Positions 27,398 through 39,790 of a stretch of 64,000 bases of DNA are shown here, piece by piece. Numbering within the stretch: position 1 is the stretch's first letter; each line of letters starts with the position of its first letter. A program made the position numbers and the translations under genes. The notes beneath the pieces were generated by a model. It made no database searches. It was not told where the DNA came from and was given only the letters and a program-made list of their open reading frames with translations. This DNA is from Gemmobacter lutimaris. Lineage in GTDB: Bacteria; Pseudomonadota; Alphaproteobacteria; Rhodobacterales; Rhodobacteraceae. Location of the stretch: assembly GCF_003570715.1 (NCBI RefSeq), contig NZ_QXXQ01000018.1:1-64000 (forward strand). The letters run 5' to 3'.

Positions 27398-28111
27398 TCA
27401 ATCCGGCTGAAGCATATAGCCCGCACCGCGCACGGTTTGCAGATAGCGCGGCTGCTTCGGGTCAGCCTCGATCTTGCGGCGCAGCCGGGTGATCTGCACA
27501 TCCACCGCGCGTTCCTGCGCCTTTTCGGCGCTGTCCGCCTCGGTCGCGCCCAGATCGCCCACCAGCGCCTCGCGGCTGACAGGCTCGCCGGGGCGGGCCG
27601 CGAAGATCCGCATGAGCTGCGCCTCGGTCGCGGTCAGCCGCACCGGCTCGTCCCCGCGCCACAATTCACCGCGCTCCGGGTCATAGCGCACCGCGCCCAG
27701 ATGCAGCACCTTGGGCACCGCCACCTCGGGCCGTGCCGCCGGCACGCGGCGCAGGATCGCGTTGATCCGCAGCAAAAGCTCTTTCGGCTCGAACGGTTTG
27801 ACCAGATAGTCGTCGGCCCCGGCCTCCAGCCCCTCGATCCGGTTGGCGCTTTCGCCCTTGGCGGTCAGCAGCAGGATCGGCACACCGCTTTTCGCCCGCA
27901 GATCGCGGGTCAGCGCGATGCCATTCTCGCCCGGCATCATCACGTCGAGCACCAGCAGGTCGAATTCCAGCCCGCCCAGCAGCCGCCGCGCCTGTGCCGC
28001 ATCCCGCGCCACGCTGACCAGAAAGCCGTTGCGGATGAGGAATTTCTGCAAAAGCCCCCGGATGCGTTCGTCATCATCAACGACCAGAAGATGCGCCTGC
28101 GGTTCGGTCAT
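27398..28111 (-). CDS. petR: OmpR-family response regulator (PetR)
   Basis: A receiver domain (LLVVDDDERIR at the acidic pocket, LLVLDVMMPGENG with the phosphoacceptor Asp, LLLTAKGES, DDYLVKPFEPKEL) is joined to a C-terminal winged-helix domain (about 140-235; VDVQITRLRRKIEADPKQPRYLQTVRGAGYML). It overlaps the upstream MarR gene by 4 bases. This MarR-response-regulator pair with no sensor kinase is the arrangement called petP-petR in Rhodobacter capsulatus, where it lies near the cytochrome bc1 genes; here petABC is not adjacent. No kinase gene is nearby. Confidence 0.85.
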   Translation of the reverse strand: MTEPQAHLLVVDDDERIRGLLQKFLIRNGFLVSVARDAAQARRLLGGLEFDLLVLDVMMPGENGIALTRDLRAKSGVPILLLTAKGESANRIEGLEAGADDYLVKPFEPKELLLRINAILRRVPAARPEVAVPKVLHLGAVRYDPERGELWRGDEPVRLTATEAQLMRIFAARPGEPVSREALVGDLGATEADSAEKAQERAVDVQITRLRRKIEADPKQPRYLQTVRGAGYMLQPD

Positions 28112-28608
28112 GCTCCGCCCTCCTTCAAGGTCTGATACTGCCGCCGCTGATCGGGGTCCATCATCGCCTCCAGCACCTGCCGGAAACCCTGCACCGCCAC
28201 CGGCCCCGCCGCGCGGTAAGCCGCCCGCATCCGCGCCCGCTGTGCATCTGACAGCGTGCGTTCAAGGTCTGCCCCCTTTGGCGTCAGAAACAAATGCCGC
28301 TCGCGCTTGTCCACCCGGCCCACCCGGCTTTCCACCAGCCCGTCGTCGATCAGCGTGCGCAGCACTCGGTTCAGGCTTTGCTTGGTCACCCCAAGGATCG
28401 ACAACAGGTTGTTCACCGTGGTCCCCGGACTGCGATGGATGAAATGGATGGCACGGTGATGCGCCCGCCCGTAATCCATCCCGTCCAGAATCCGGTCGGG
28501 ATCGGCCGTGAAGCCGCGATAGGCGAAGAACATCGCCTCGATCCCCTTGCGCAACTGCTCGTCGGTCAGGAACAGCAGGCTTTCGCCGCCCGATGCCGCC
28601 TCACTCAT
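28108..28608 (-). CDS. petP: MarR-family regulator (PetP)
   Basis: A 166-residue winged-helix regulator: HRAIHFIHRSPGTTVNNLLSILGVTKQSLNRVLRTL forms the recognition region (about 57-92), followed by the wing DDGLVESRVGRVDKRERHLFLT. The start at 28608 is favoured over one five codons upstream because GGGAGG lies 6-11 bases before it. Translation is coupled to petR by a 4-base overlap. A CTTCG-CAG-CGAAG palindrome 15 bases before the start may be an autoregulatory site. Confidence 0.85.
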   Translation of the reverse strand: MSEAASGGESLLFLTDEQLRKGIEAMFFAYRGFTADPDRILDGMDYGRAHHRAIHFIHRSPGTTVNNLLSILGVTKQSLNRVLRTLIDDGLVESRVGRVDKRERHLFLTPKGADLERTLSDAQRARMRAAYRAAGPVAVQGFRQVLEAMMDPDQRRQYQTLKEGGA

Positions 28609-28622
28609 CACATCCTCCCTCA

Positions 28623-28732
28623 CTTCGCAGCGAAGTTACGTCAGCCTTGTTGACTTTCCAAGATGCAACTGTTAGCGAAACGCAGTTTTCGCGCAACTTT
28701 ATGCCCACAACGGGCCAAATATGCGCAACTTT
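28623..28732. promoter_or_regulatory. Divergent control region between petP and ilvE
   Basis: The 150-base gap contains a palindrome CTTCG-CAG-CGAAG (28623-28635) next to petP and two exact copies of GCGCAACTTT (28691-28700 and 28723-28732) spaced 32 bases apart, about three helical turns, toward ilvE. A TTGACT (28650-28655) could be a plus-strand -35 box. These look like regulator sites; which protein binds is unknown. Confidence 0.4.
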
Positions 28733-28758
28733 TGGAAAATGGCCCCGAGGAGGCTTCG

Positions 28759-29625
28759 ATGGCTGGCTATGATGACCGCGACGGCAAGATCTGGATGGAT
28801 GGCAAGCTTGTGGAATGGCGCGACGCCAAGGTCCATATCCTGACCCATGCGCTGCACTATGCCTCGTCGGTGTTTGAGGGCGAGCGCTGCTATAATGGCA
28901 AGATCTTCAAATCGACCGAACATTCGGAACGCCTGCTGAAATCGGGCGAACTGCTGGACATGCCGATCCCCTATTCGGTGGCAGAGATCAATGCCGCCAA
29001 GGAGGCCGTGCTGGCCGCCAACGGCTTGACCGATGCCTATGTGCGCGCCGTGGCCTTCCGGGGCGCGGGCGAGGAAATGGGGGTGGCATCGCTTGGCAAC
29101 CCCGTCCGTCTGGCCATCGCCTGCTGGAGCTGGGGCGCCTATTACGGCGACGCCAAGATGAAGGGCGCCAAGCTCGACATCGCCAAATGGAAGCGCCCCT
29201 CACCCGAAACCATCCCCACCGCCGCCAAGGCCGCCGGGCTTTACATGATCTGCACCATGTCGAAGCACGCGGCGCAGGCCAAAGGCTGTTCCGATGCGTT
29301 GTTCTTCGATTATCGCGGCTATGTGGCCGAGGCGACCGGGGCGAATATCTTCTTCGTCAAGGACGGCGAGGTGCACACGCCGCTGCCCGACGCCATCCTG
29401 AACGGCATCACGCGGCAAACCGTGATCGGCATGCTGCGCGCCAAGGGCATCACCGTGCATGAGCGCCACATCATGCCCGAGGAACTGGCCGATTTCGAGC
29501 AATGCTGGCTGACCGGCACCGCCGCCGAGGTCACGCCCGTCGGCCAGATCGGCGATTACATGTTCGAGGTCGGCGCCCTCACCCGCGACATCGCCACCGA
29601 ATACGAGGCGCTGGTGCGAGCCTGA
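28759..29625 (+). CDS. ilvE: Branched-chain amino acid aminotransferase
   Basis: PLP enzyme of fold type IV that interconverts branched-chain amino acids and their 2-oxo acids. The 288-residue protein shows ILTHALHYASSVFEGERCYNG, YVRAVAFRGAGEEMGV, the likely PLP-lysine segment CTMSKHAAQAKGC, EATGANIFFVKDG and the C-terminal LTGTAAEVTPVGQIG. The ATG at 28759 has a strong GAGGAGG 7-13 bases upstream; earlier in-frame starts lack one. It is monocistronic, closed by a terminator at 29674-29707. Confidence 0.94.
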   Translation: MAGYDDRDGKIWMDGKLVEWRDAKVHILTHALHYASSVFEGERCYNGKIFKSTEHSERLLKSGELLDMPIPYSVAEINAAKEAVLAANGLTDAYVRAVAFRGAGEEMGVASLGNPVRLAIACWSWGAYYGDAKMKGAKLDIAKWKRPSPETIPTAAKAAGLYMICTMSKHAAQAKGCSDALFFDYRGYVAEATGANIFFVKDGEVHTPLPDAILNGITRQTVIGMLRAKGITVHERHIMPEELADFEQCWLTGTAAEVTPVGQIGDYMFEVGALTRDIATEYEALVRA

Positions 29626-29673
29626 TGGCCGAAAGGGGCAGCGCCCCTCGTCACGCGATGTGAGCCAAGATGA

Positions 29674-29707
29674 AGGGCCCGGTTCCGCAAGGTGCCGGGC
29701 CTTCTTT
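29674..29707 (+). terminator. Intrinsic terminator of ilvE
   Basis: GGCCCGG (29676-29682) pairs with CCGGGCC (29695-29701), extended by A-T pairs, and is followed by TTCTTT. Its right half, GCAAGGTGCCGGGCCTT, is nearly the same as in the terminator after the first tRNA-Leu gene. Confidence 0.75.
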
Positions 29708-29712
29708 CAGGA

Positions 29713-29898
29713 TCAGGCTTCGGCGCCACGGTCGATGCGCAGGAACTCGGCTGCGCGGCGGTTGCTTTCCGCCCTCTCTTCTGGGCGCTGGCGCAAGCCG
29801 TCCCAGATCCTTTCGCTGCCGCCCCGGTCGATGCGCAGGAATTCCCGCAGGCGCCCGCCGTCCGAGGGCGCGCGCTTGTCCGCAAGATGCTTGCTCAT
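29713..29898 (-). CDS. Small basic protein of unknown function with an internal repeat
   Basis: A 61-residue, highly charged product (MSKHLADKRAPSDGG...) without signal peptide or membrane segment. The octapeptide EFLRIDRG occurs twice, at residues 19-26 and 51-58, and the underlying DNA repeat (GGTCGATGCGCAGGAA, with closely similar flanks) is direct, so part of the gene arose by duplication. A strong ribosome-binding site (GGAGGAGAAGG) precedes the ATG and a promoter containing a perfect palindrome lies 28-56 bases upstream, which argues that it is real. I do not recognise the family. It lies after queG on the same strand. Confidence 0.6.
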   Translation of the reverse strand: MSKHLADKRAPSDGGRLREFLRIDRGGSERIWDGLRQRPEERAESNRRAAEFLRIDRGAEA

Positions 29899-29925
29899 GG
29901 CCTTCTCCTCCGTTTGTCTGCCTTG

Positions 29926-29954
29926 AATATAGGACCGAATCGGTCCTTCCCCAA
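29926..29954 (-). promoter_or_regulatory. Promoter with a perfect 17-nt palindrome between -35 and -10
   Basis: On the minus strand TTGGGG (29949-29954) and TATATT (29926-29931) are 17 bases apart. The spacer is almost entirely the palindrome AGGACCGAATCGGTCCT (29931-29947, arms of 8 bases around one base). This is the classic placement of a TetR-type operator, so a dedicated repressor probably controls the 61-residue gene starting at 29898. The repressor gene is not adjacent. Confidence 0.6.
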
Positions 29955-29958
29955 GCCC

Positions 29959-31005
29959 TCAGACTGCGGAGAGGCGATCCATCGCCCAAGCGGCGGCTTC
30001 CGCAACCGTCGGATCACTGTCTTGCACCAGCGCGGCAGCCACCGGGACCAACCTGGGATCTGCCGAATTTCCAATGGCATAAAGCACGTTGCGCACGAAC
30101 CTGTCCCGCCCGATCCGCTTGATCGGACTGCCCGCGAAACGCGCCCGAAATGCGGTGTCGTCCAGCGCGGCCAATTCCGCAAGTTCGGGCGCACCAACGC
30201 GCGGCTGATAGCCCACATCCCGAGCCACCTGCGCGAATTTATTCCACGGGCAAACCGCCAGACAATCGTCGCAGCCATAGATGCGGTTGCCCATCAAGGC
30301 GCGCAAGTCGGGGTCCACCGGCCCCTTGTGCTCGATCGTCAGATAAGAAATGCAGCGCCGCGCGTCCAATTGATAGGGCGCCGGAAAGGCCCCCGTCGGG
30401 CAGATGTCCAGACAAGCGCGGCAGGAACCACAATGGCTGACCTCGGCAGCGTCCTTCGGCAGATCCAGCGTGGTGAAAAGCGCCCCCAGAAAAAACCAGC
30501 TTCCCAGATCCCGTGACAGAAGGTTGGTATGCTTGCCCTGCCAGCCCAAACCGGCCGCCTGTGCCAGCGGTTTTTCCATCACCGGCGCGGTATCGACGAA
30601 AACCTTGATCTCGCCCCCCGCCTGATCCAGCAGCCAGCGCCCCAGCCGCTTCAGCCGCCGCTTCACAAGATCATGGTAATCCTTGCCCTGCGCATAGACG
30701 CTGATCGCCGCCCGGTCGCGCTGCCCCAGCACCGCCAGCGGATCAACCTCGGGCGTATAGACCTCGGCCAGCATGATCACCGATCGCGCCTCGGGCCAAA
30801 GCGCGGCGGCCGACCCTCGCCAGCCTTCGCGCTCGGCCATCCAGCCCATCTGCCCGTGCCGGCCTGCCGCCAGAAACGCCCGCAACCGCCCGGCCGCTTC
30901 GGGCACGGCATCCGGCGCGCAGATCCCCGCCTTGGAGAACCCCTCCTCCACCGCCCGCGCGACCAGACGTTCCTTCAGCACCGAAGGCTCCATGCCGTTG
31001 CTCAT
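29959..31005 (-). CDS. queG: tRNA epoxyqueuosine reductase
   Basis: Cobalamin- and iron-sulfur-dependent enzyme that performs the last step of queuosine synthesis on tRNA. The 348-residue protein has the N-terminal B12-binding reductase domain ([44 protein letters not shown]), two 4Fe-4S motifs ([16 protein letters not shown] and [13 protein letters not shown]) and a short HEAT-like C-terminus ([18 protein letters not shown]). It lies downstream of the GST-fold gene, with a GC-rich hairpin between. Confidence 0.95.
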   Translation of the reverse strand: MSNGMEPSVLKERLVARAVEEGFSKAGICAPDAVPEAAGRLRAFLAAGRHGQMGWMAEREGWRGSAAALWPEARSVIMLAEVYTPEVDPLAVLGQRDRAAISVYAQGKDYHDLVKRRLKRLGRWLLDQAGGEIKVFVDTAPVMEKPLAQAAGLGWQGKHTNLLSRDLGSWFFLGALFTTLDLPKDAAEVSHCGSCRACLDICPTGAFPAPYQLDARRCISYLTIEHKGPVDPDLRALMGNRIYGCDDCLAVCPWNKFAQVARDVGYQPRVGAPELAELAALDDTAFRARFAGSPIKRIGRDRFVRNVLYAIGNSADPRLVPVAAALVQDSDPTVAEAAAWAMDRLSAV

Positions 31006-31025
31006 TGCCCAAATACTCCGGGGGT

Positions 31026-31043
31026 CCGGGGGCTGGCCCCCGG
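31026..31043. terminator. GC-rich hairpin downstream of the GST-fold gene
   Basis: CCGGGGGC (31026-31033) and GCCCCCGG (31036-31043) form a perfect 8-bp stem with a TG loop. It sits in the 47-base gap between queG and the upstream gene and is preceded on the plus strand by AAATACTCCGGGGG. Similar sequences occur near 27350 and 31725, so it may be a dispersed terminator-like repeat. Confidence 0.45.
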
Positions 31044-31052
31044 CGGCCGGGT

Positions 31053-31718
31053 TCAGAAATCCAGATCGGCGTAATGACCGGGCTGGGTGAAGCCCGGCAC
31101 CTGATCCGCCAGCAGGGTGCGAAAGCTCGGCCGGGATTTCAGCTTCACATACCAGTCCTTCACCACCGCATGCCGGTTCCAGTCTACATCCGAGATATAG
31201 TCCAGACAGCTCAGATGCGCGGCGGCAGCGAAATCGGCCAGTGTCATGCTGTCGCCCGCCAGCCAGCGCCGCTGATCAAGAAGCCACGCCATGTAATCGA
31301 GGTGATACTTGATCCTGCTCGCGCCGAACTTGACCGCCTTGCTGTCGGGATAGCCCGTGCCCTGCACCTTGCGGTTCACCCGTTCATACAGCAGTTTCGA
31401 GGTCACCTCGTTATGAAACTTGTCGTCAAACCAGTTGCACAGGCGGCGCACCTCGTAGCGGGCATCCACATCACGCGGCATCAGGGCGGGCGAGGGATAG
31501 GCCTCTTCCAGCCATTCGCAGATCGCCTGACTTTCGCTCATCAACCGGCTTTCCATCCGCAGCACCGGCACCTTGCCCGCCGGATTGCGGCGCAGGAAAT
31601 CGGGCTGCTGTTCCCAGTACCGTTCCTCCACCAGTTCGACCTCGATCCGTTTCTCCGCCAGGGTCAGGCGAACCTTGCGGCAGAAGGGAGAAAGGGGAAC
31701 GTGATAAAGTCGGTTCAT
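31053..31718 (-). CDS. Glutathione S-transferase-fold protein, possibly the FtsZ-binding FzlA
   Basis: The 221-residue protein has an N-terminal thioredoxin-like GST domain ([40 protein letters not shown]) and an all-helical C-terminal domain ([22 protein letters not shown]). It could be a GST or FzlA, the GST-like FtsZ-binding protein of alphaproteobacteria. The neighbourhood of queG and cell-wall genes (mtgA) is compatible with FzlA, but I cannot separate the two by reading. The first methionine is used; no better start is seen. Confidence 0.85.
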   Translation of the reverse strand: MNRLYHVPLSPFCRKVRLTLAEKRIEVELVEERYWEQQPDFLRRNPAGKVPVLRMESRLMSESQAICEWLEEAYPSPALMPRDVDARYEVRRLCNWFDDKFHNEVTSKLLYERVNRKVQGTGYPDSKAVKFGASRIKYHLDYMAWLLDQRRWLAGDSMTLADFAAAAHLSCLDYISDVDWNRHAVVKDWYVKLKSRPSFRTLLADQVPGFTQPGHYADLDF

Positions 31719-31799
31719 GATGCTGTCCGGGGTCTGAGCCCCCCGGTGATACCCCTGCGGGCGCGGGGGATCAATGCCACTTGGCCGGGCAAGGCCCGC

Positions 31800-32543
31800 T
31801 CAATCCTCGAAACAGGCGGCGCGGCCATCGGCGCGGATCGTCTCGGCCCCGTCAAGGATCTGCCCGGCGCGGCGGCGCAGGCTTGCTGTGGGTTTTGCGG
31901 GGTTGCGCGCTTTCGGGTCGGGCAGGATCGCGGCCAGCCGCGCCGCCTGCACCGGGGTCAGATCCTTCGCGGAAACCCCGAACCAGTGCTGCGCCGCCGC
32001 TTCGACCCCGAACACGCCTTCGCCGAATTCGGCAATGTTCAGATAGACATGCAGGATGCGCCGCTTAGACCAGACCAGCTCGACCGGCGGGGTCAGCAGC
32101 GCCTCGGCCGCCTTGCGCGCCCAGTTCCGGCCCTGCCAGAGGAACACGTTCTTCACGACCTGCTGGCTGATGGTCGAGGCGCCGCGCCCGCTGCCCTCGG
32201 CCAGCGCTGCGCGGATCGCCTTCATGTCGAATCCCCAGTGGAGGCAGAAATTGGCATCCTCGGCCGCGACCACAGACCGGGCCATCACCGGCGCGATGTC
32301 ATCCCAGGCAACCCAGTCGCTTTCGATGCCGCCCAGACGCCAGCGTTCCTGCATCTGGTAGAGGTTGGTCGGCACCGGAACCACGGCAAAGATCAGGATC
32401 AGCGCCAGCAGCAGGCCCACGACCCCGGCCAAACCGCGCAACAGCCAAAGCCGCAGCCGCGCCTTCAGTGGCAGGCGCAGCGGAATGACGATTTCGGGTT
32501 CCGGCGCCGGGGCTGATTTCTTCTTTCGGGTGGTCTTTGCCAT
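31800..32543 (-). CDS. mtgA: Monofunctional peptidoglycan glycosyltransferase
   Basis: GT51 enzyme that polymerises lipid II glycan strands. The 247-residue protein has a lysine-rich cytoplasmic start, one membrane anchor (about 35-58), and the GT51 motifs AAEDANFCLHWGFD (catalytic Glu), GASTISQQVVKNVFLW, GRNWARKAAEALLTPPVELVWSKRRILHVYLNIAEFG and GVEAAAQHWFG. The ATG at 32543 (MAKTTRKKK) is preferred to one five codons earlier because a G-rich ribosome-binding site lies just upstream of it. No transpeptidase domain follows. Confidence 0.95.
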   Translation of the reverse strand: MAKTTRKKKSAPAPEPEIVIPLRLPLKARLRLWLLRGLAGVVGLLLALILIFAVVPVPTNLYQMQERWRLGGIESDWVAWDDIAPVMARSVVAAEDANFCLHWGFDMKAIRAALAEGSGRGASTISQQVVKNVFLWQGRNWARKAAEALLTPPVELVWSKRRILHVYLNIAEFGEGVFGVEAAAQHWFGVSAKDLTPVQAARLAAILPDPKARNPAKPTASLRRRAGQILDGAETIRADGRAACFED

Positions 32544-32595
32544 GCCCCCACAGATCACGAAGCCCGCCCGGCGGTCAAGGCAGGCGGGCGCCGGT

Positions 32596-33105
32596 TCAGG
32601 CCGTGGGCGTGGCGCCGTGGCGGGTCAGCGCCTCTGACAGTTTCTGTTCCTGCTCGGCGCTCAGCGAGGTGCGCAGCACCCTGCCCTTACCCGCGAAGGC
32701 ATCGAGCCCGGCCAGCACCTTGTCGGCGGTCATCTTGCGGATGAGGATGCCCAGCGCAGCGCCCCCCTGCGGCAGGCTTTGCCCGGTCTGCTTCAGGAAA
32801 TCATCATTGATGCCGACATCGGTCATCCAGCCCGACAGCGCCCCTGCCCCCGCGCCCACGGCCGCCCCCAGCAACGGGTTGAGGAACAGAAGCCCGATCA
32901 GCCCACCCCAGATACCGCCGCCCGTCGCCCCGACAGCAGTCATGTTGACGGCCTGATGCAATTGCACCGTGCCATCATCCTTGCGGGTGATCACGACGGC
33001 GTCTTCCATTTCGATCAGATATTCCTGCTGCATCTTCACCAATGCGGCCCGCGCTTCAAAGGCGGTGGCCTCGGTGTCGAAAGCGATGATGACGAGATCG
33101 GACAT
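32596..33105 (-). CDS. DUF1269 family membrane-associated protein
   Basis: The 169-residue protein starts MSDLVIIAFDTEATAFEARAAL, contains QEYLIEMEDAVVITRKDDG and a glycine-rich hydrophobic segment (GATGGGIWGGLIGLLFLNPLLG, then AVGAGAGALSGW, about 60-92) typical of DUF1269. The glycine-zipper-like stretch suggests membrane insertion. Its function is unknown; such proteins often appear in general-stress regulons (inference). It is separate from mtgA by 52 bases. Confidence 0.85.
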   Translation of the reverse strand: MSDLVIIAFDTEATAFEARAALVKMQQEYLIEMEDAVVITRKDDGTVQLHQAVNMTAVGATGGGIWGGLIGLLFLNPLLGAAVGAGAGALSGWMTDVGINDDFLKQTGQSLPQGGAALGILIRKMTADKVLAGLDAFAGKGRVLRTSLSAEQEQKLSEALTRHGATPTA

Positions 33106-33190
33106 GACAAACTCCGGTTACTGGATGCGCGCTCCCGATGAACGTGCGCCTTCGCGCGAGGTTCCGCCAGCCCTTTCACAAAATGATGAC

Positions 33191-33211
33191 GCCCGCGGAT
33201 GAACCGCGAGC
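33191..33211 (-). terminator. Possible terminator of gltB
   Basis: On the minus strand GCTCGCGG and CCGCGGGC form an 8-bp stem (one G-U pair) around TTCAT, 32 bases after the gltB stop; only a modest T stretch (CATCATTTTG) follows. Confidence 0.4.
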
Positions 33212-33242
33212 GTATGGGTCTTTAATCCCGGTTGCGGCCGCC

Positions 33243-37781
<4,539 letters not shown>

Positions 37782-37784
37782 GGC

Positions 37785-38222
37785 TTACTCCTCGGGATTG
37801 GCTTGCAACGTGGCCAGAAACTCGGCCTCGGTCATCTGCTGGGTCGGACCGGCGAAGGCAAAGGCTTCTGGCTTCCGGTCGATATAGATCTCGCGTTCCA
37901 GCCGCTGCCCGGACAGATCGTCCAGAAGGCCCGCGGCCATGTAATAGTCGGTCGGCCCCACACCCGGCTTCAGCCGATACCACAGTGCAGACCCGCAGGT
38001 GCCGCAGAAGCTGCGCTCGGCCCAGTCGGACGAGGCATAGGCGCGGATGTGTTCACTGCCGGTCACGGTCAGATCGGCCTCGGGCACATCCAGGCTGACG
38101 AAGGCAGCCCCGGTCCAGCGGCGGCACATGGCACAGTGGCAGGCACCCAGATCGTGTGCGGGGTTGCGCACGGTCACCTGCACCGCTCCGCACAGGCAAT
38201 GTCCGGTCAGATCATGGCTCAT
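37785..38222 (-). CDS. GFA family (CENP-V/Gfa) zinc protein
   Basis: The 145-residue protein has the GFA zinc-binding pattern: GHCLCGAVQV at residues 7-16, CHCAMCRRWTG (about 29-39) and FCGTCGSALWYR (about 72-83). Such proteins were named for glutathione-dependent formaldehyde-activating enzyme, but most members have unknown substrates. Its start overlaps the preceding hypothetical gene by 11 bases and its stop lies 3 bases before gltB, so it is cotranscribed with gltB. Confidence 0.9.
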   Translation of the reverse strand: MSHDLTGHCLCGAVQVTVRNPAHDLGACHCAMCRRWTGAAFVSLDVPEADLTVTGSEHIRAYASSDWAERSFCGTCGSALWYRLKPGVGPTDYYMAAGLLDDLSGQRLEREIYIDRKPEAFAFAGPTQQMTEAEFLATLQANPEE

Positions 38223-38919
38223 GGCGCACCTTTTGCATCAAAGAGTTCCCCGGCGTCTGAGACATCAGCGCACCGCATTCAAAAATCGGCTGGGTGGCGG
38301 CAAAGCCCGGTTCGCCCGGCTGGATGAACTGCACCGGGCTGCCATCCGACGGAAACCACTCGCCGTTTTCATCCCATTCCGACGGGCCAGCAAAGAACAT
38401 CCGCCATTCGGGATGGATGTATTCATTGCCCCGCGCGTGACGCAGCACATTGCCATCCGGGTCGGTCTCGGTGAACTCGAACTCGGTCTGTTGCAGCGTC
38501 ACGCCATCGATGACGAAGCTTTTGCCGGTCAGCGCATCATAGCCGGTGACATGACTGCGCGCGCCATTGTCCTTGGAAAGGCGGAAATCGAAATCGTCGC
38601 GCCCGGCCAGAAGCGCGTCGAAACTGGCGGGATCCGCCGGGTTCGCATCCAGCGTTTGCCGCACCTGCGGGTTCAGCTCGAAACTTTCAACCCACTGGGT
38701 CTGGTTGTCGATCCGGCTGAGGAAATAGATCCCCTCCTGATCGAAATCGGCGCGCCACTTGTCGCCCGGCTGATCGGCGGTGCAGGTGTAGTGGTTCGAG
38801 ACCCGGCACCCGCGCGATTGCACGGTCAGATAGGTCTCGCAACCGGCCGGGGCGGCAAAGCTGCCCGCGCAGGCCGGTGTGGCGCCAAGCGCCAGAAACA
38901 AAGCGATTGCGTATTTCAT
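38212..38919 (-). CDS. Exported protein of unknown function
   Basis: A 235-residue product with a clear Sec signal peptide (MKYAIALFLALGATPACAG, cleavage after ACA). The mature part has several cysteines near its start (CETYL, RGCRVSNHYTC) that could form disulfides, and a beta-rich, acidic remainder (DYD/FEFTETDPDGN). I do not recognise a family beyond uncharacterised Rhodobacterales proteins. It overlaps the upstream hydrolase gene as ATGA and the downstream GFA gene by 11 bases. Confidence 0.75.
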   Translation of the reverse strand: MKYAIALFLALGATPACAGSFAAPAGCETYLTVQSRGCRVSNHYTCTADQPGDKWRADFDQEGIYFLSRIDNQTQWVESFELNPQVRQTLDANPADPASFDALLAGRDDFDFRLSKDNGARSHVTGYDALTGKSFVIDGVTLQQTEFEFTETDPDGNVLRHARGNEYIHPEWRMFFAGPSEWDENGEWFPSDGSPVQFIQPGEPGFAATQPIFECGALMSQTPGNSLMQKVRHEP

Positions 38920-39716
38920 GCCTCACCCTCCGCATCGGGCACCGCGAGCTGGGTCCCTTGCAGCGTCTCGGCCAGAACCTGCCGCAGACGACGCGTCCGG
39001 CGCCCGAAGGCCAGTTGCGCAGCCTCGTCAAGAATACCGGCGTGGAACATCCGCATGACCGTATCATGCCGCACACCGGGCAACATGAAACAATGCGCAT
39101 TCGGCGCGGGGCGCAGCAGCCTGCTTTGCGCCCGCTCACGCGCATGGGCGCCGAAAATGATGTAATGTTGCGTCCTGTCTGCCATCACATCGCGCACGTC
39201 GGAAATACGGAACGTCTCGATCTGCTCACGAAAGGGCATCCAGCGCGATTCGTCCGGCACGACCGCCGGATCGACGGAAAACTGCGGCGACAGCGCCAGC
39301 GCCGCGTCAACCTGCGTGAACCCCCCAAGCGCCAGCGCGGAAAAACCGCCCAGCGAATGCCCCATGGCCACCACTTCGGTCGCCCCGACCTCGGCCGCCT
39401 CCGCCTCGACCAGCGACACCACATCCTCGATCAGCCCCGGCGCATTCAGCCAGCTACGACGCGGATCAGCGATGTAAAGCGCATGATCCCGGCCCGCACC
39501 GCTGGCAGTCTTGGCAAATTCCAGCCGCGGAGGGCGTCGGCGATCCCGGCCAACACCGGAGAAGCAGACCACCAGACGCCGCCCCTCGCCGCGATGACGC
39601 CAGACGCGCAGCGCCCGGTCATCGCGCAGCGTCGAGATTTCCACATCCGGGCGGGCAGCAGGCGACGAAGGCGCCGCCGCGCTGCCTTCCGCCGATGCTG
39701 GTGCCGTCTCGCCCAT
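38916..39716 (-). CDS. Alpha/beta-hydrolase-like protein
   Basis: The 266-residue protein shows a weak alpha/beta-hydrolase layout: RRLVVCFSGVGR as the first core strand, the nucleophile elbow GHSLGGFSAL (about 118-127, Ser in GxSxG), and a late His in PGVRHDTVMRMFHAG. It resembles uncharacterised phosphoadenosine-like or acyltransferase-type hydrolases of Rhodobacterales; the substrate is unknown. The first 25 residues are Ala/Ser/Pro-rich and probably disordered. It follows gltD after a hairpin and overlaps the next gene by 4 bases. Confidence 0.7.
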   Translation of the reverse strand: MGETAPASAEGSAAAPSSPAARPDVEISTLRDDRALRVWRHRGEGRRLVVCFSGVGRDRRRPPRLEFAKTASGAGRDHALYIADPRRSWLNAPGLIEDVVSLVEAEAAEVGATEVVAMGHSLGGFSALALGGFTQVDAALALSPQFSVDPAVVPDESRWMPFREQIETFRISDVRDVMADRTQHYIIFGAHARERAQSRLLRPAPNAHCFMLPGVRHDTVMRMFHAGILDEAAQLAFGRRTRRLRQVLAETLQGTQLAVPDAEGEA

Positions 39717-39747
39717 GATCGGGCCCTCTCATTTCAGGTCAGAAAGA

Positions 39748-39766
39748 CTGCCGCATCATGCGGCAG
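39748..39766 (-). terminator. Hairpin between gltD and the downstream genes (terminator or attenuator)
   Basis: CTGCCGCA and TGCGGCAG form a perfect 8-bp stem with a 3-base loop, followed on the minus strand by TCTTTCT. It lies 24 bases after the gltD stop. Because the hydrolase-gltB run continues in the same direction, it could reduce expression of the distal genes relative to gltD. Confidence 0.55.
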
Positions 39767-39790
39767 ACAAGGGATTCCCGGCGCCAGCCC

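Noticed and set aside
29692-30516. 274-codon plus-strand frame opposite queG and the small gene
   Set aside because: It is antisense to the well-supported queG and to the small gene with a good ribosome-binding site.
39717-39790. Attachment site or small RNA around the hairpin after gltD
   Set aside because: Only one short hairpin is present, adequately explained as a terminator or attenuator.
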